Source: Clostridia bacterium
GTDB lineage: Bacteria > Bacillota > Clostridia > Christensenellales > CAG-314
Direction: 5' to 3'
Assembly (NCBI GenBank): GCA_900769665.1
Contig: CAAGHL010000058.1
Span: forward strand, 1 to 64,000
Length of the DNA stretch: 64,000 nucleotides
This document shows positions 35,601 to 43,363 of the stretch, one piece after another. The notes under the pieces are model-generated. The model saw nothing but the letters and a program-made list of their open reading frames with translations, was not told the DNA's origin and ran no database searches. Both the position numbers and the translations under genes were made by a program. How positions within the stretch are numbered: position 1 is the first letter of the stretch; every line of letters begins with the position of its first letter.

Positions 35601-36138
35601 AACGACATTGAATGTCGCTACCGACGGCACAAAACTTGCAAATAAGATTACCCAAGCAAAAGCCATAAACGGCGACAAGTACACCGATTACAGCTTTGAC
35701 ATGCTTCAACAAGCAATTGTCGCAGCGGAAACGATTGCCGCAAAACAAGGCGCAACGCAAGCTGAAATCGACAACGCAGTAGAGGAATTGCAGGCGGCAA
35801 TAAACAGTCTCGTAAGCAGGGAAACGGCGGCACGTGCTGCTTTCACTAAGGCTGTAAACGACATTGCCCAGGCCAAGAGCAAGGCGGAAATGTTTGACAA
35901 GATCAACGTCGCAATCAACGCATACAAGCAAGTGACAGACAAAGCGGCAGTGGCGGAAGATTACGCCAAGTTGCAAGCGGCAGTCGGTCTTTACAACGAG
36001 TATGTAACAACCGTCAACACCGAAGTGACGACGGCAAACGACGTGGCAACAAAAGTATTCGTAACGGCAGGCGGCGTGACCGCTGTGTTGGCTTGCGTGT
36101 ACGTAGCAATCAAAAAACTGTTGGGAGGTGCGCTGTAA
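29695..36138 (+). CDS. Giant multidomain surface protein: esterase-like, discoidin-like repeats, DraG-like, PKD/SGNH, FIVAR, C-terminal anchor
   Basis: A 2147-residue protein with an N-terminal signal peptide (ALLMAVIAVPTALL) and a C-terminal membrane helix (about 2121-2147) followed by lysines. Domain order: alpha/beta-hydrolase (CE1/PHB-depolymerase type, 46-282) with GYDNG at 172-176 in place of GxSxG, while Asp221/222 and His254 remain; four discoidin-like repeats (about 290-971); an ADP-ribosylglycohydrolase domain (989-1333) with QDDLYVE and CGQDNDC motifs; a PKD domain beginning TWDFGDGT (1357-1422). The PKD is interrupted by an SGNH hydrolase (Ser1431 in GNSYT, Asp1603 and His1606 in DLNHPS) and resumes at VNHTYKLLGNYTVTLTIVG (to 1732). 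A fifth discoidin-like repeat (1738-1892), a CBM_X2-like domain (1896-1979) and FIVAR-like helices (1982-2113) complete it. The ATG at 29695 has AGGAG seven bases upstream. It probably removes acyl or ribosyl decorations from surface glycans. Confidence 0.85.
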   Translation: MKKITSIILVCALLMAVIAVPTALLFDDWTNVAYAAINVKSTLSAETFTSEDGTKLPYRFYKPDDYSETNSYKLLLLLHGKDERGMDNEAQVTRRDAMPFVQKILADKQLKKQYFIVVPQCSTTDVWANVAADGSYVYNADEQTAAQKAVFELLMDIVKKYSVDMARLYVTGYDNGAYGVYDMLARYPGLFAAALPMSGGADVNQYKAAEETALWAFHSADDVSGGYGQNLAMVRKLESIGAGVLYTEFKTVGHNAWKQGYTNENAFEWMDAQCRRNVYYQRRLITPDNTTNGKNYTFLRNVAKFGAHKSNVMAPTGGGDKDLFKAMTDGLITASYDTYTGDYTDHDDYFGYEFASNYTFKKVVFTSGAVANGGGLFGGGAKVQALVNGQWTDVVLTGENPYPVLGNGEAIDVETYKGFTAYTFEFEPIQANGIRIVGKAGGNERWTSVSEMEVYAESTVLDGNMAAIGAPNVDEVWQWSTDYSKGRDITLIINGVLNDSFDNYGWNFQHDTGIYYTYNDLHYFNKLVYTEGQHWDEGGGWFAEGVTIKVRKNGVWTAVELEESSSDYPVVAQEEKAPFDGFVTYTFNFNATEGDAVGIFGKAGGNQHFVSCAELAVYSADVSPYEEPTVSVKPFEYWQMATNVTYKGTAIVSETNPQGIGSRDYATVMNNGFYNAAGDSYDTYNGDFSRHDAWFGYTFAEEQIFNSLIYQVGTCFDGGGMFAGGARIQVRVNGVWTDVPLTTSNPYPVLAEGAKIDINQHPGYEIYQFFFAPTKGDGVRVIGSAGGDQHWSSVAELVVFAVENVTDGNVSGTALPMASTAPNGSSCNPDLGVIVDGETSGGNKNQYDTYQPNKTACQEWYALSFGQTHTFTQLRFTEGMHFATQGGWFSGGVKVQACVDGVWKDVELTTANPYPVIEGTADIAESLYSAFTTYVFDFKPITATAVRIVGNAGGLSYFTSCAELSVTCTDVDNYEGKLSNYKFVYDKSVTYTDEKIRDLIEAGWLGQMYGVVWGAPIEFSYKGRMVPDEEIPDRLSLNLNDAFAQDDLYVELPFINALNTEGIDVSVETLGDYFRDTAFPLWHGNDVARTNLNAGIPAPLSGSYLYNSCCDDIDWQIEADFVGMMNPGAVNRAVDLGFRYGHVIGYGDGAYGGSHVSAMHAKAYVAKNVTSVVVTGIQSVPKGTKYRAILDDVYDMYVNDVSFVDAWQRIEDKWVGDDRCPREGFGPTAAFNIDAKLAGGYIVMGMLYGLGDLEESMRLAIKCGQDNDCTPSTIGSILGNYYGTSVFRKSLVNKIDYNNKFLYTDDTLHTAIDKVFELAKLQIVQAGGKVENGVWTLPEEQEIVTPEVEQWPDMPSMDVSLGQADKNVTGKVVSYHKDGIESVTWDFGDGTIMSTKDSVQGNKRVTAGEQTKEIKPIDKNKTYNILFIGNSYTYYNHMTGMFKRIAESMGYSVDIDQIVHGGHRLGEYADPNDNANTGDYDGSGKDVYAALTGNKKYDYVFIQEYDAGAMTSTSNFDVAATTLVQLIRQHGATPVLYETCGKHPDDYWVSKLGTTNFKMTWDIARANQQVADKLNVAVSYAGRATYLVFQDNKVNNIDLYHTDLNHPSFAGSYLIALTHFATVFGCDPTEVKYVPTPSDDIITSYDKTCSTVGQNITSEVASTLKQAAKDAVFFTPQIPSSYEGIESGTELGGTYVNVNHTYKLLGNYTVTLTIVGKNGTVATRKFDVNVTLSNNLASVGTPIVSVEKPEGVGSKDIGVICDGVYGNGNSTQYDTYKGVKTNDYDYFGYLFAAPQVVNTVEYTAGTYFANGGGWFANGDVKIQALLNGTWTDVALTNDPGYPVGDDHTMGKQYATYTFKFADTTCDGIRIYGRAGGPQKFASCSELKVFGVVTPSFAADNVDVKVNDGAKLTFDSKNLYVTEVKLNDAVIDIADYTLTANTLTFDSAFLDKHIGLNTVTLVLENGQTIQTTLNVATDGTKLANKITQAKAINGDKYTDYSFDMLQQAIVAAETIAAKQGATQAEIDNAVEELQAAINSLVSRETAARAAFTKAVNDIAQAKSKAEMFDKINVAINAYKQVTDKAAVAEDYAKLQAAVGLYNEYVTTVNTEVTTANDVATKVFVTAGGVTAVLACVYVAIKKLLGGAL

Positions 36139-36773
36139 TGAACAAAAGACTACTTGCGGCACTGCTGTGCGTGGTGCTTGCGTTGAGCGTATTTGCTCTT
36201 GTCGCTTGTGTGAAAGACCCTGACAACCCCGATAAACCTAATCCCGACAACCCTCCGCAACCTACCAAGACGGTGTATGACACCCTTAACGAACTTGCGG
36301 CAAAACCGCACGACAACGGCAAGCTGACGGTTGTTACAACGGTTGGCGAAGACGTACTTACAAGTACTTACACGTTGACGACTAACGCCGACGGAGTAAA
36401 GGTGGAGTATGCAATACAAACTCTTGCTAATTTGTCCTTTGAAGAAACCACAACGGAACGCATAGTGACTACAAGCGGCAGTTACGTTGTTAAAGACGGC
36501 AAAGTGGTACAACAGAACGGTCAAAACTGTGACATAGCGTTGGAAACGGTGTCTGCACAAGGTATCAAGTTTGACAAAGCTTACTTTGCCGAAGTTAAGG
36601 AGTCTGACGGCAAGTTTGCCGCAAAGGTGACGGATGTAAAAGGCTTCCTCGGCGAAGTTTCCGCAACGGATATGGCGGTGGAAGTGACCTACACCGCACA
36701 AGCAATAACTAATCTTGTAATAAACTACAAGACGACAAACGCAACGGTTACTATGACCTACGCTTTTGCGTAA
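36138..36773 (+). CDS. Small lipoprotein of the XRE-DraG operon
   Basis: A 211-residue lipoprotein with lipobox LVAC (Cys24), a Pro/Asp/Asn-rich spacer (about 27-47) and a beta-rich C-terminal domain that I do not recognise. GGGAGG precedes the ATG, and the start overlaps the previous stop (TAATG), so it is translationally coupled to the giant surface protein and ends the operon. It may act as an accessory or chaperone-like partner at the membrane. No catalytic motif is visible. Confidence 0.75.
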   Translation: MNKRLLAALLCVVLALSVFALVACVKDPDNPDKPNPDNPPQPTKTVYDTLNELAAKPHDNGKLTVVTTVGEDVLTSTYTLTTNADGVKVEYAIQTLANLSFEETTTERIVTTSGSYVVKDGKVVQQNGQNCDIALETVSAQGIKFDKAYFAEVKESDGKFAAKVTDVKGFLGEVSATDMAVEVTYTAQAITNLVINYKTTNATVTMTYAFA

Positions 36774-37328
36774 AACATGTTGTCACAACGGCGTGCAATG
36801 CTTGACGTAAAGCTGTTTTGCGGCGCAACAATATGCAATCTACGGTGCGACGGACAGCCTCCCACGCTCCGCGGATAAACAATCTTCTTCTCGATTGCGG
36901 TTTGACTGCAATCCTCGACAAACGCTCGCCGAGCAAACCACATCGGCACTGCGGCGTTTGTACCGAAAACGAAACACGCAAAGCGACTACTTGTTGCCTT
37001 GCGTGTTTTTGGTTTTACGAAAGTAAATCTTTGCCGGTTCGGCATATGGTTTGTACATGTCCGTAACGAATATTTTGACGTTTTCTCGTTCTTTTAAGTC
37101 ACGAAAGTAGTCCATTAGGTCGTTTTGCTTTCTGCTTGGTAAAATATCTAACACTTTTCCTTTTTGAGGATTACACAAAGACAAGGTAAAGTACAATATA
37201 CTTTTCTTGATGGCAATATTTGCTATACTTTGAGCAATATATGTATTTTTCGTTTTGATGAAAAATGGTAAAATCAATGGTGAAAATGGGCAAGTGTTTT
37301 ATCCTGCATTTCAATCTACGGAGACGGT
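36774..37328. other. Intergenic region with IS fragment
   Basis: About 550 bases between the XRE-DraG operon and the GH38 genes. The right half carries a minus-strand transposase fragment (listed separately). The left half has an imperfect foldback around 36890-36920 and no recognisable gene. No clear promoter for the GH38 gene was found; a weak candidate TAAAAT lies near 37268. Confidence 0.5.
36987..37260 (-). pseudogene. Fragment of an ISL3-family transposase
   Basis: The minus strand encodes CNPQKGKVLDILPSRKQN, then DLMDYFRDLKERENVKIFVT and DMYKPYAEPAKIYF. This matches the DDE catalytic region of ISL3-family transposases (VLDILPDR...YF...ER..VK....DM...Y). Only about 70 of roughly 400 residues remain, with no terminal inverted repeats detected. 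It is a dead remnant that marks past insertion activity at this junction. Confidence 0.75.
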
Positions 37329-40322
37329 ATGACAAATAAGTACGAACGCATAAAAAAATTGGTTTCGGTGTTGCAAAACAATCTTTGTCGCAAGCAAATG
37401 CAAGTGACGGACATTTTGTATGCGCACACCGACTACAAAACAAACAATGACTTGCCTGACAAGTCTGCGCTTGTGCCCTTTAACGACGGCGTTTGGGGCG
37501 GTACACCTGACGATCACTATTGGTTTCGTGCCGAGGTGGACGTAGAAAACTTACCCGAGTGCATTGCGGAATTGCTTGTGACTACCGGCTACGACGGTTG
37601 GAACGAGTGCAATCCGCAAGTTGTGTGCTACGTTGACGGAATAATGACGCAGGCGCTTGATCGCTTTCATACGACGATGAGTATCGGCGCAGGGCATCAC
37701 GTGCTGTATTTTTATGCCTACACCGGTATGCGGCTTACGCTGAAGTTGGATTTCAAACTTACTTTGCGTTACGTAGACATAGATGCCGAACGCCTGTATT
37801 ACGATTTGGTTGTGCCGACCGAAGCGTTGGATTTTATGCAGGAAAACGAGAAGCCATATTTTGACACAATCGACTATCTCAATAAAGCGTTGTGTCTGGT
37901 AGACTTTATGAACGTCGGTAAGCCTACGTTTTTTGATACTTGCAAAGTTGCCGCGAACTACTTTGAACACGAATTTTACGATACGTATTGCAAAATCGGC
38001 GACACAAAAGTGGCTTGTGTGGGACATACTCACATTGACATTGCTTGGCTTTGGACGATACGCCAAACGCGTGAAAAGGCGCAACGCAGTTTTGCCACGG
38101 TGCTGTACCTTATGGACAAGTATCCCGATTACAAATTTATGTCGTCGCAGTGCTACTTGTACAAGGCTGTCAAAGAGGAAAATCCCGAGCTGTACGAGCG
38201 TATTAAACAACGTATTGCCGAAGGTCGTTGGGAAGTGGAAGGCGCAATGTGGGTGGAAGCCGATTGTAATCTCCTTAGCGGCGAAAGTTTTGTTCGTCAA
38301 ATACTGTACGGCAAGCGTTTTATGCGTGACGAATTCGGCGTTGACAGCAAAGTGTTGTGGTTGCCTGACGTATTCGGTTACAGTGCCGCATTGCCGCAAA
38401 TACTCAAGTTGAGCGGCGTTGATACATTTGTTACAAGCAAAATCGGTTGGAACGATACCAACATGATCCCGTACGACTTGTTCGATTGGCAAGGTGTCGA
38501 CGGAAGTAAGGTGTTTACCTATTTCCTTACAGCGCAAAACGCTCACCGCGACGGACACATTGACCGTTACAGCACCTATAATGCCGAGGCTAATCCGTCG
38601 CAGGTTATCGGCTCGTACAATCGCATGCAACAAAAGGACATTACCGACGAAACGGTTGTTACATACGGTTACGGCGACGGAGGCGGTGGTCCGACCAGTT
38701 GGCACATCGAGTACATAAGGCGTATGGCAAAGGGTATACCTTGTGTGCCTGCAACCAAGTTTAGCACTGTTGCGGAGTTTGTGTCCGACGTCAAACAAAA
38801 CGTCAAAAGGGCGGGGCGCTTGCCCAAGTGGACGGGGGAATTGTACCTCGAATTCCACCGCGGAACATATACATCCATTGCCAAAAACAAACGCAACAAT
38901 CGCAAGGCTGAGTACCTTATGCAAAACTTGGAGTTATTGAGTGTGCTTGCCGACAAACTGCGCAACGTGGCGGTGCCACAATCGTGGCTTACCGAGCATT
39001 GGCAAACAATGCTGACAAATCAGTTCCACGACATTATCCCCGGTTCTTCCATTACCGAGGTTTACGACCTTACAGACAAGGAATACGCCGAGTTGTTTGA
39101 AAGCGGCAGTAAGTTGCTGACGGAACGCATAAACGCAGTGGTACGTGACACTAATGACTGTTTAAGTGGCGAAAACGTGACGGTATTTAACCCTAACGGT
39201 TTTGCTGTCGACGGCTATGTGCGTATTTGCGACAAGTATGTATATGTGCAAAACGTGCCGAGCAAAGGCTTCGGTGCACGGCAAATCATTGCTCCTAAAA
39301 GCGGTGTAAAGACGACGGAATACACGTTGGAAAACAAGTACTTCCGTATTAAGTTTGACCGAAAGTACAACATCGCGCAGGTTTACGACAAACGCAGTAA
39401 GCGCAACGTGTTGAAAGGCAAGGCGGAGTACGTCGCATACGAGGACTACCCGATTTGTTTCGACGCATGGGAATTACGCGATTACTATACAGAAAAGACA
39501 TATCCCGTGCAGTTTGTGTCGGTTGTTGATGTGGACTTTGGTGGCAAAAAAGGCAAGCGCATTGTCAAACGTGTCGGCGACAGTACGATAACCACCGACG
39601 TGTGCTTGTACGAAATGTCCGACAGAATCGACTTCGACACAACGTTGGATTGGCAAAACAACAACGTGCTACTCAAGGCAGTGTTCCCCGTGGACGTAAA
39701 TGCGACTGCAGCGACGTGCGATATACAATTCGGCAACGTTCAACGCCCGACGGTGTGTAATACAAGTTGGGACAAGGCGAAGTTTGAGTTTTGTGCGCAC
39801 AAGTACGTCGACGTGTCGGAGGGTGACTACGGCGTTGCGTTGATGTCCGATTGTAAGTACGGCTACTCGGCTCGCGACAACGTGCTTACCGTGTCGCTTG
39901 TTAAGTGTACGACCTACCCCAACGACTCGGTGGACAAGGGCGAGCATAAGTTTACGTATGCGCTGTGTCCGCACATCGGCGACGTGGCGCACAGCAAGGT
40001 TATGCAACAAGCAATGTTGCTAAACAATCCGCTTGTGGCTGTCGACGGACAAACGGAAGATATATCGTTTGTGGCGGTTGACTGCGACAACATCGTCATC
40101 GATGCCGTCAAGCCTGCCGAGAACGGAAACGGCGTTGTGGTGAGGCTGTTTGAAAACAACAACTGTACAACCAATTGCACGCTGGCTTTCGGCTTGGACG
40201 TGGCAAGCGCAACTATATGCGACTTGTTGGAAAACGATTTGCAATCCGTTGCTGTGGCAAACAATAAAATTAAGCTTACACTAAAACCGTTTGAGATTGT
40301 CAGTATAAAGGTACAATTGTAA
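37329..40322 (+). CDS. GH38 alpha-mannosidase, first tandem copy
   Basis: A 997-residue enzyme with no signal peptide, so probably cytoplasmic. The GH38 zinc-site motif GHTHIDIAWLW supplies His235 and Asp237. LWLPDVFGYS supplies the probable nucleophile Asp347, and NQFHDIIPGSS supplies His567. An N-terminal beta domain of about 200 residues precedes the catalytic barrel and a long beta-rich C-terminal half follows, as usual for the family. Members cleave alpha-mannose from N-glycans and manno-oligosaccharides. It is followed after one base by a close paralogue, so the pair is co-translated. The ATG is preceded by the weak motif GGAGAC. Confidence 0.92.
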   Translation: MTNKYERIKKLVSVLQNNLCRKQMQVTDILYAHTDYKTNNDLPDKSALVPFNDGVWGGTPDDHYWFRAEVDVENLPECIAELLVTTGYDGWNECNPQVVCYVDGIMTQALDRFHTTMSIGAGHHVLYFYAYTGMRLTLKLDFKLTLRYVDIDAERLYYDLVVPTEALDFMQENEKPYFDTIDYLNKALCLVDFMNVGKPTFFDTCKVAANYFEHEFYDTYCKIGDTKVACVGHTHIDIAWLWTIRQTREKAQRSFATVLYLMDKYPDYKFMSSQCYLYKAVKEENPELYERIKQRIAEGRWEVEGAMWVEADCNLLSGESFVRQILYGKRFMRDEFGVDSKVLWLPDVFGYSAALPQILKLSGVDTFVTSKIGWNDTNMIPYDLFDWQGVDGSKVFTYFLTAQNAHRDGHIDRYSTYNAEANPSQVIGSYNRMQQKDITDETVVTYGYGDGGGGPTSWHIEYIRRMAKGIPCVPATKFSTVAEFVSDVKQNVKRAGRLPKWTGELYLEFHRGTYTSIAKNKRNNRKAEYLMQNLELLSVLADKLRNVAVPQSWLTEHWQTMLTNQFHDIIPGSSITEVYDLTDKEYAELFESGSKLLTERINAVVRDTNDCLSGENVTVFNPNGFAVDGYVRICDKYVYVQNVPSKGFGARQIIAPKSGVKTTEYTLENKYFRIKFDRKYNIAQVYDKRSKRNVLKGKAEYVAYEDYPICFDAWELRDYYTEKTYPVQFVSVVDVDFGGKKGKRIVKRVGDSTITTDVCLYEMSDRIDFDTTLDWQNNNVLLKAVFPVDVNATAATCDIQFGNVQRPTVCNTSWDKAKFEFCAHKYVDVSEGDYGVALMSDCKYGYSARDNVLTVSLVKCTTYPNDSVDKGEHKFTYALCPHIGDVAHSKVMQQAMLLNNPLVAVDGQTEDISFVAVDCDNIVIDAVKPAENGNGVVVRLFENNNCTTNCTLAFGLDVASATICDLLENDLQSVAVANNKIKLTLKPFEIVSIKVQL

Positions 40323-40323
40323 A

Positions 40324-43300
40324 ATGAACAATTTGCTCGAGCGCGCACAAAAGTTGTTGCGCGAACTTAACAACAGAACAGTAGTTGCGCAAACAGCAAT
40401 TACCGACATCAAATACTTGCCGTGTGATTACAAAACGGACAACATTTTGCCCGAGTTGTCTGCTATGCAAAATTTTGGCGGAAAGTGGGGCGGTGCAAAC
40501 GATACTCACGCTTGGTTTGCCTTCGACATTGACGTGCCGAGCGGCGACAATATACGGCATGAAGTGTTTGTTGACAGCGGCGTAAATGGTTGGGACTTGT
40601 CCAATCCACAATTTTTGGTGTATGTTGACGGCAAAATCGCCCAATGTTTGGACACTAATCACCGCAGTTTTGTGGTTGGCGAGGGCAATCATACGGTATA
40701 TTTGTACGCTTACGCCGGATACCAAATTTCGCCGTTGTTTGCGGCGGACTTTCCGCTGGAAATCTTCGACTACAACAATCCGCTGACACTGTCGGCAACG
40801 CTACAGGCGGTGGACATTTGCGTGAAAACGCTGGCAAACGATGTGTTTGTAATGCTAAATACTTTGTCGGCAATAAACGTTAATACCAAACAGTATGCCG
40901 ACATATTGAGGTACGTCAACACTGCGCTTAACATGGTAGACTTTGTCGATGTTAGATTAGACGACTTTGGCGAATGTTGCAAAAAAGCACATACGTATCT
41001 AAAAAACGAGTACTTTGTTAAGTATTGTAAACGCGGAAACACAAGCGTTTCCTGCATCGGGCATACGCACATCGACGTGGCGTGGCTGTGGCCCGTGCGC
41101 CAAACTCGTGAAAAGGCGCAACGTAGTTTTGCAACGGTGCTTGCGCTGATGGATAGATACCCGAGCTACAAGTTTATGTCGTCGCAGTGCTACTTGTACC
41201 AAGCGGTCAAGGAAGAAGCTCCCGAACTGTACGAGCGCATTAAGCAACGTGTTGCCGAAGGACGTTGGGACGTGGAAGGCGCAATGTGGTTGGAAGCCGA
41301 CTGTAACTTAATAAGCGGCGAAAGCCTTGTACGGCAAATATTGTACGGCAAACGATTTATGAAACGGGAGTTTGGCGTAGACAGCAAAGTGCTGTGGTTG
41401 CCTGATGTGTTCGGATACAGCGCCGCATTGCCGCAAATACTCAAACAAAGCGGCGTGGAAACGTTTGTTACAAGCAAAATCAGTTGGAATGATACTAACG
41501 TGTTGCCATATGATATGTTCCGTTGGAAAGGGCTTGACGGTAGCGAGGTGTTTACATACTTCCTTACCGCACCTGCCGATGCCAACAACCCCAAGGATAT
41601 ACACACCAACTACAATGCTATTGCCAATCCCGTAGACTTTTTGCGTACGTACAACCGTATGCAACAAAAGTCGTTGACAAATGAAGTATTGATGGACTAC
41701 GGCTACGGTGACGGCGGTGGCGGACCTACAGCGCAATTTATCGAGAATATCGAGCGCATGCAGTGCGGCGCACCGAATTTCCCTTATACTAAGTTCGAGC
41801 GTGCGTCGGATTTCTTTGCACGTATACGAAAAAAAGTGTACGATAACCCCGAATTGCCGTGTTGGACGGGCGAGTTGTATTTGGAGTATCACCGTGGAAC
41901 GTACACATCCGTTGCTAAAAACAAGCGCAACAATCGCCGCGCAGAATACACATTGCAAAATCTTGAAAAATTGTTTGTGCTTGCAAATAAACTTGGCGGT
42001 GTGGAGTACCCATGCAAGTGGTTTGAAGAAATGTGGCAAATGGTGCTTACAAACCAATTTCACGACATTATCCCCGGTTCGTCCGTTACCGAAGTGTACA
42101 ACGTCACCGACCGCGAATACGCCAAACTGTTTGACGAAGCAAAAGCGCATTACGACAGATGTATGTCGGCAATTTTGCCATACGTATCCAAAAATTGCGT
42201 ACTAAACCTGTGCAGTATGCCGCTTGACGGATATGTAAACGACGGCGAAAAGTTTGTTTATGTCGAGGGCGCAAAGGGCAATGCAGTCAGTCCTGTTGCG
42301 GCAAAGCCTAGCAACGATTCTGTCAAAACTTCCGCATACATATTGGAAAACAAGTTTTTCCGTATTAGGTTCGATCGCAACTACGACATTGAGGAAATTT
42401 TCGACAAACGTGCCAAACGTAACGTACTTAAAGCAAAGGCGCAACTGCGTTCGTACGAGGACTACCCGAACATGTACGACGCATGGGAATTGCGCAACTA
42501 CTATGCGGAAAAGCAGTACGACCTCGAGTTTGTATCGGCAACGGATGTCGACTTCGGTGGCAAAAAAGGGAAACGCATTGTCAAAAGAATTGGCGAATCC
42601 ACTGTGACTACCGACATTTGTTTGTACGATTACGTCGACCGCATTGACTTCGATACAACGCTCGATTGGCAAACACCGCATTTAGTACTCAAAACGCTGT
42701 TTCCGCTTGACGTCAATGCTCACACTGCAACTTGCGACGTGCAGTTTGGTAACGTTGCTCGCCCGACAACTTGCAATAACAGTTGGGACGAAGCCAAATT
42801 CGAGTTTTGCGCGCACAAGTATGTGGATATTTCCGAAGGTAACTTCGGCGTTGCGCTACTAAACGACTGCAAGTACGGCTACTCGGCACGTGACAACGTG
42901 TTGTCATTGACATTGGTTAAGTGCAGTACAAGCCCGTCGGACTGCGTGGACAAAGGCGTACACAAGTTTACTTACTCGTTGTATCCGCACGTCGGCGACG
43001 TACGTCACTGTGACGTGTACAAACATGCGGCAATGCTAAACAATCCGCTTGTGTTGGTTGACGGAACGGCGGAAGGCGGCAACGGCGTAAGCCTTGTTTC
43101 GTGCGACAAAGACAACGTTATTGTGGATACCGTCAAGTTTGCCGAAGACGATGATGGCGTGATAGTGCGGTTGTTTGAAAACAACAACTGTACCACTAAT
43201 TGCACTTTAACATTCGGTCTGGATGTGTTGAACGCAGTAAAGTGTGACTTACTTGAAAACGGCGGTGAAACGGTTGCTGTGCGAGATAACAAAATCTCGC

Positions 43301-43350
43301 TTACCATCAAGCCGTTTGAGATAGTATCTTTGAAACTCACATTGAAATAA
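40324..43350 (+). CDS. GH38 alpha-mannosidase, second tandem copy
   Basis: A 1008-residue paralogue of the upstream enzyme with near-identical motifs: GHTHIDVAWLW (His247, Asp251), LWLPDVFGYS (Asp361) and NQFHDIIPGSS. The N-terminal beta domain is the least similar part, while the barrel and C-terminal domains are highly alike, pointing to a tandem duplication with some divergence in substrate recognition. It has no signal peptide. The two enzymes may act on different linkages (for example alpha-1,2 or 1,3 and 1,6). A lipoprotein gene follows after 13 bases. Confidence 0.92.
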   Translation: MNNLLERAQKLLRELNNRTVVAQTAITDIKYLPCDYKTDNILPELSAMQNFGGKWGGANDTHAWFAFDIDVPSGDNIRHEVFVDSGVNGWDLSNPQFLVYVDGKIAQCLDTNHRSFVVGEGNHTVYLYAYAGYQISPLFAADFPLEIFDYNNPLTLSATLQAVDICVKTLANDVFVMLNTLSAINVNTKQYADILRYVNTALNMVDFVDVRLDDFGECCKKAHTYLKNEYFVKYCKRGNTSVSCIGHTHIDVAWLWPVRQTREKAQRSFATVLALMDRYPSYKFMSSQCYLYQAVKEEAPELYERIKQRVAEGRWDVEGAMWLEADCNLISGESLVRQILYGKRFMKREFGVDSKVLWLPDVFGYSAALPQILKQSGVETFVTSKISWNDTNVLPYDMFRWKGLDGSEVFTYFLTAPADANNPKDIHTNYNAIANPVDFLRTYNRMQQKSLTNEVLMDYGYGDGGGGPTAQFIENIERMQCGAPNFPYTKFERASDFFARIRKKVYDNPELPCWTGELYLEYHRGTYTSVAKNKRNNRRAEYTLQNLEKLFVLANKLGGVEYPCKWFEEMWQMVLTNQFHDIIPGSSVTEVYNVTDREYAKLFDEAKAHYDRCMSAILPYVSKNCVLNLCSMPLDGYVNDGEKFVYVEGAKGNAVSPVAAKPSNDSVKTSAYILENKFFRIRFDRNYDIEEIFDKRAKRNVLKAKAQLRSYEDYPNMYDAWELRNYYAEKQYDLEFVSATDVDFGGKKGKRIVKRIGESTVTTDICLYDYVDRIDFDTTLDWQTPHLVLKTLFPLDVNAHTATCDVQFGNVARPTTCNNSWDEAKFEFCAHKYVDISEGNFGVALLNDCKYGYSARDNVLSLTLVKCSTSPSDCVDKGVHKFTYSLYPHVGDVRHCDVYKHAAMLNNPLVLVDGTAEGGNGVSLVSCDKDNVIVDTVKFAEDDDGVIVRLFENNNCTTNCTLTFGLDVLNAVKCDLLENGGETVAVRDNKISLTIKPFEIVSLKLTLK

Positions 43351-43363
43351 TACGGAGTACATT

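Noticed and set aside
36751..36981. Minus-strand open frames in the left half of the 36.8-37.3 kb gap
   Set aside because: Arg- and Cys-rich translation without a start signal or family; they also overlap the end of the lipoprotein gene.
25759..37328. Integrated phage or conjugative element
   Set aside because: No integrase, recombinase, attachment repeats, mobilisation or structural genes; only a dead transposase fragment and a pseudogene are present.
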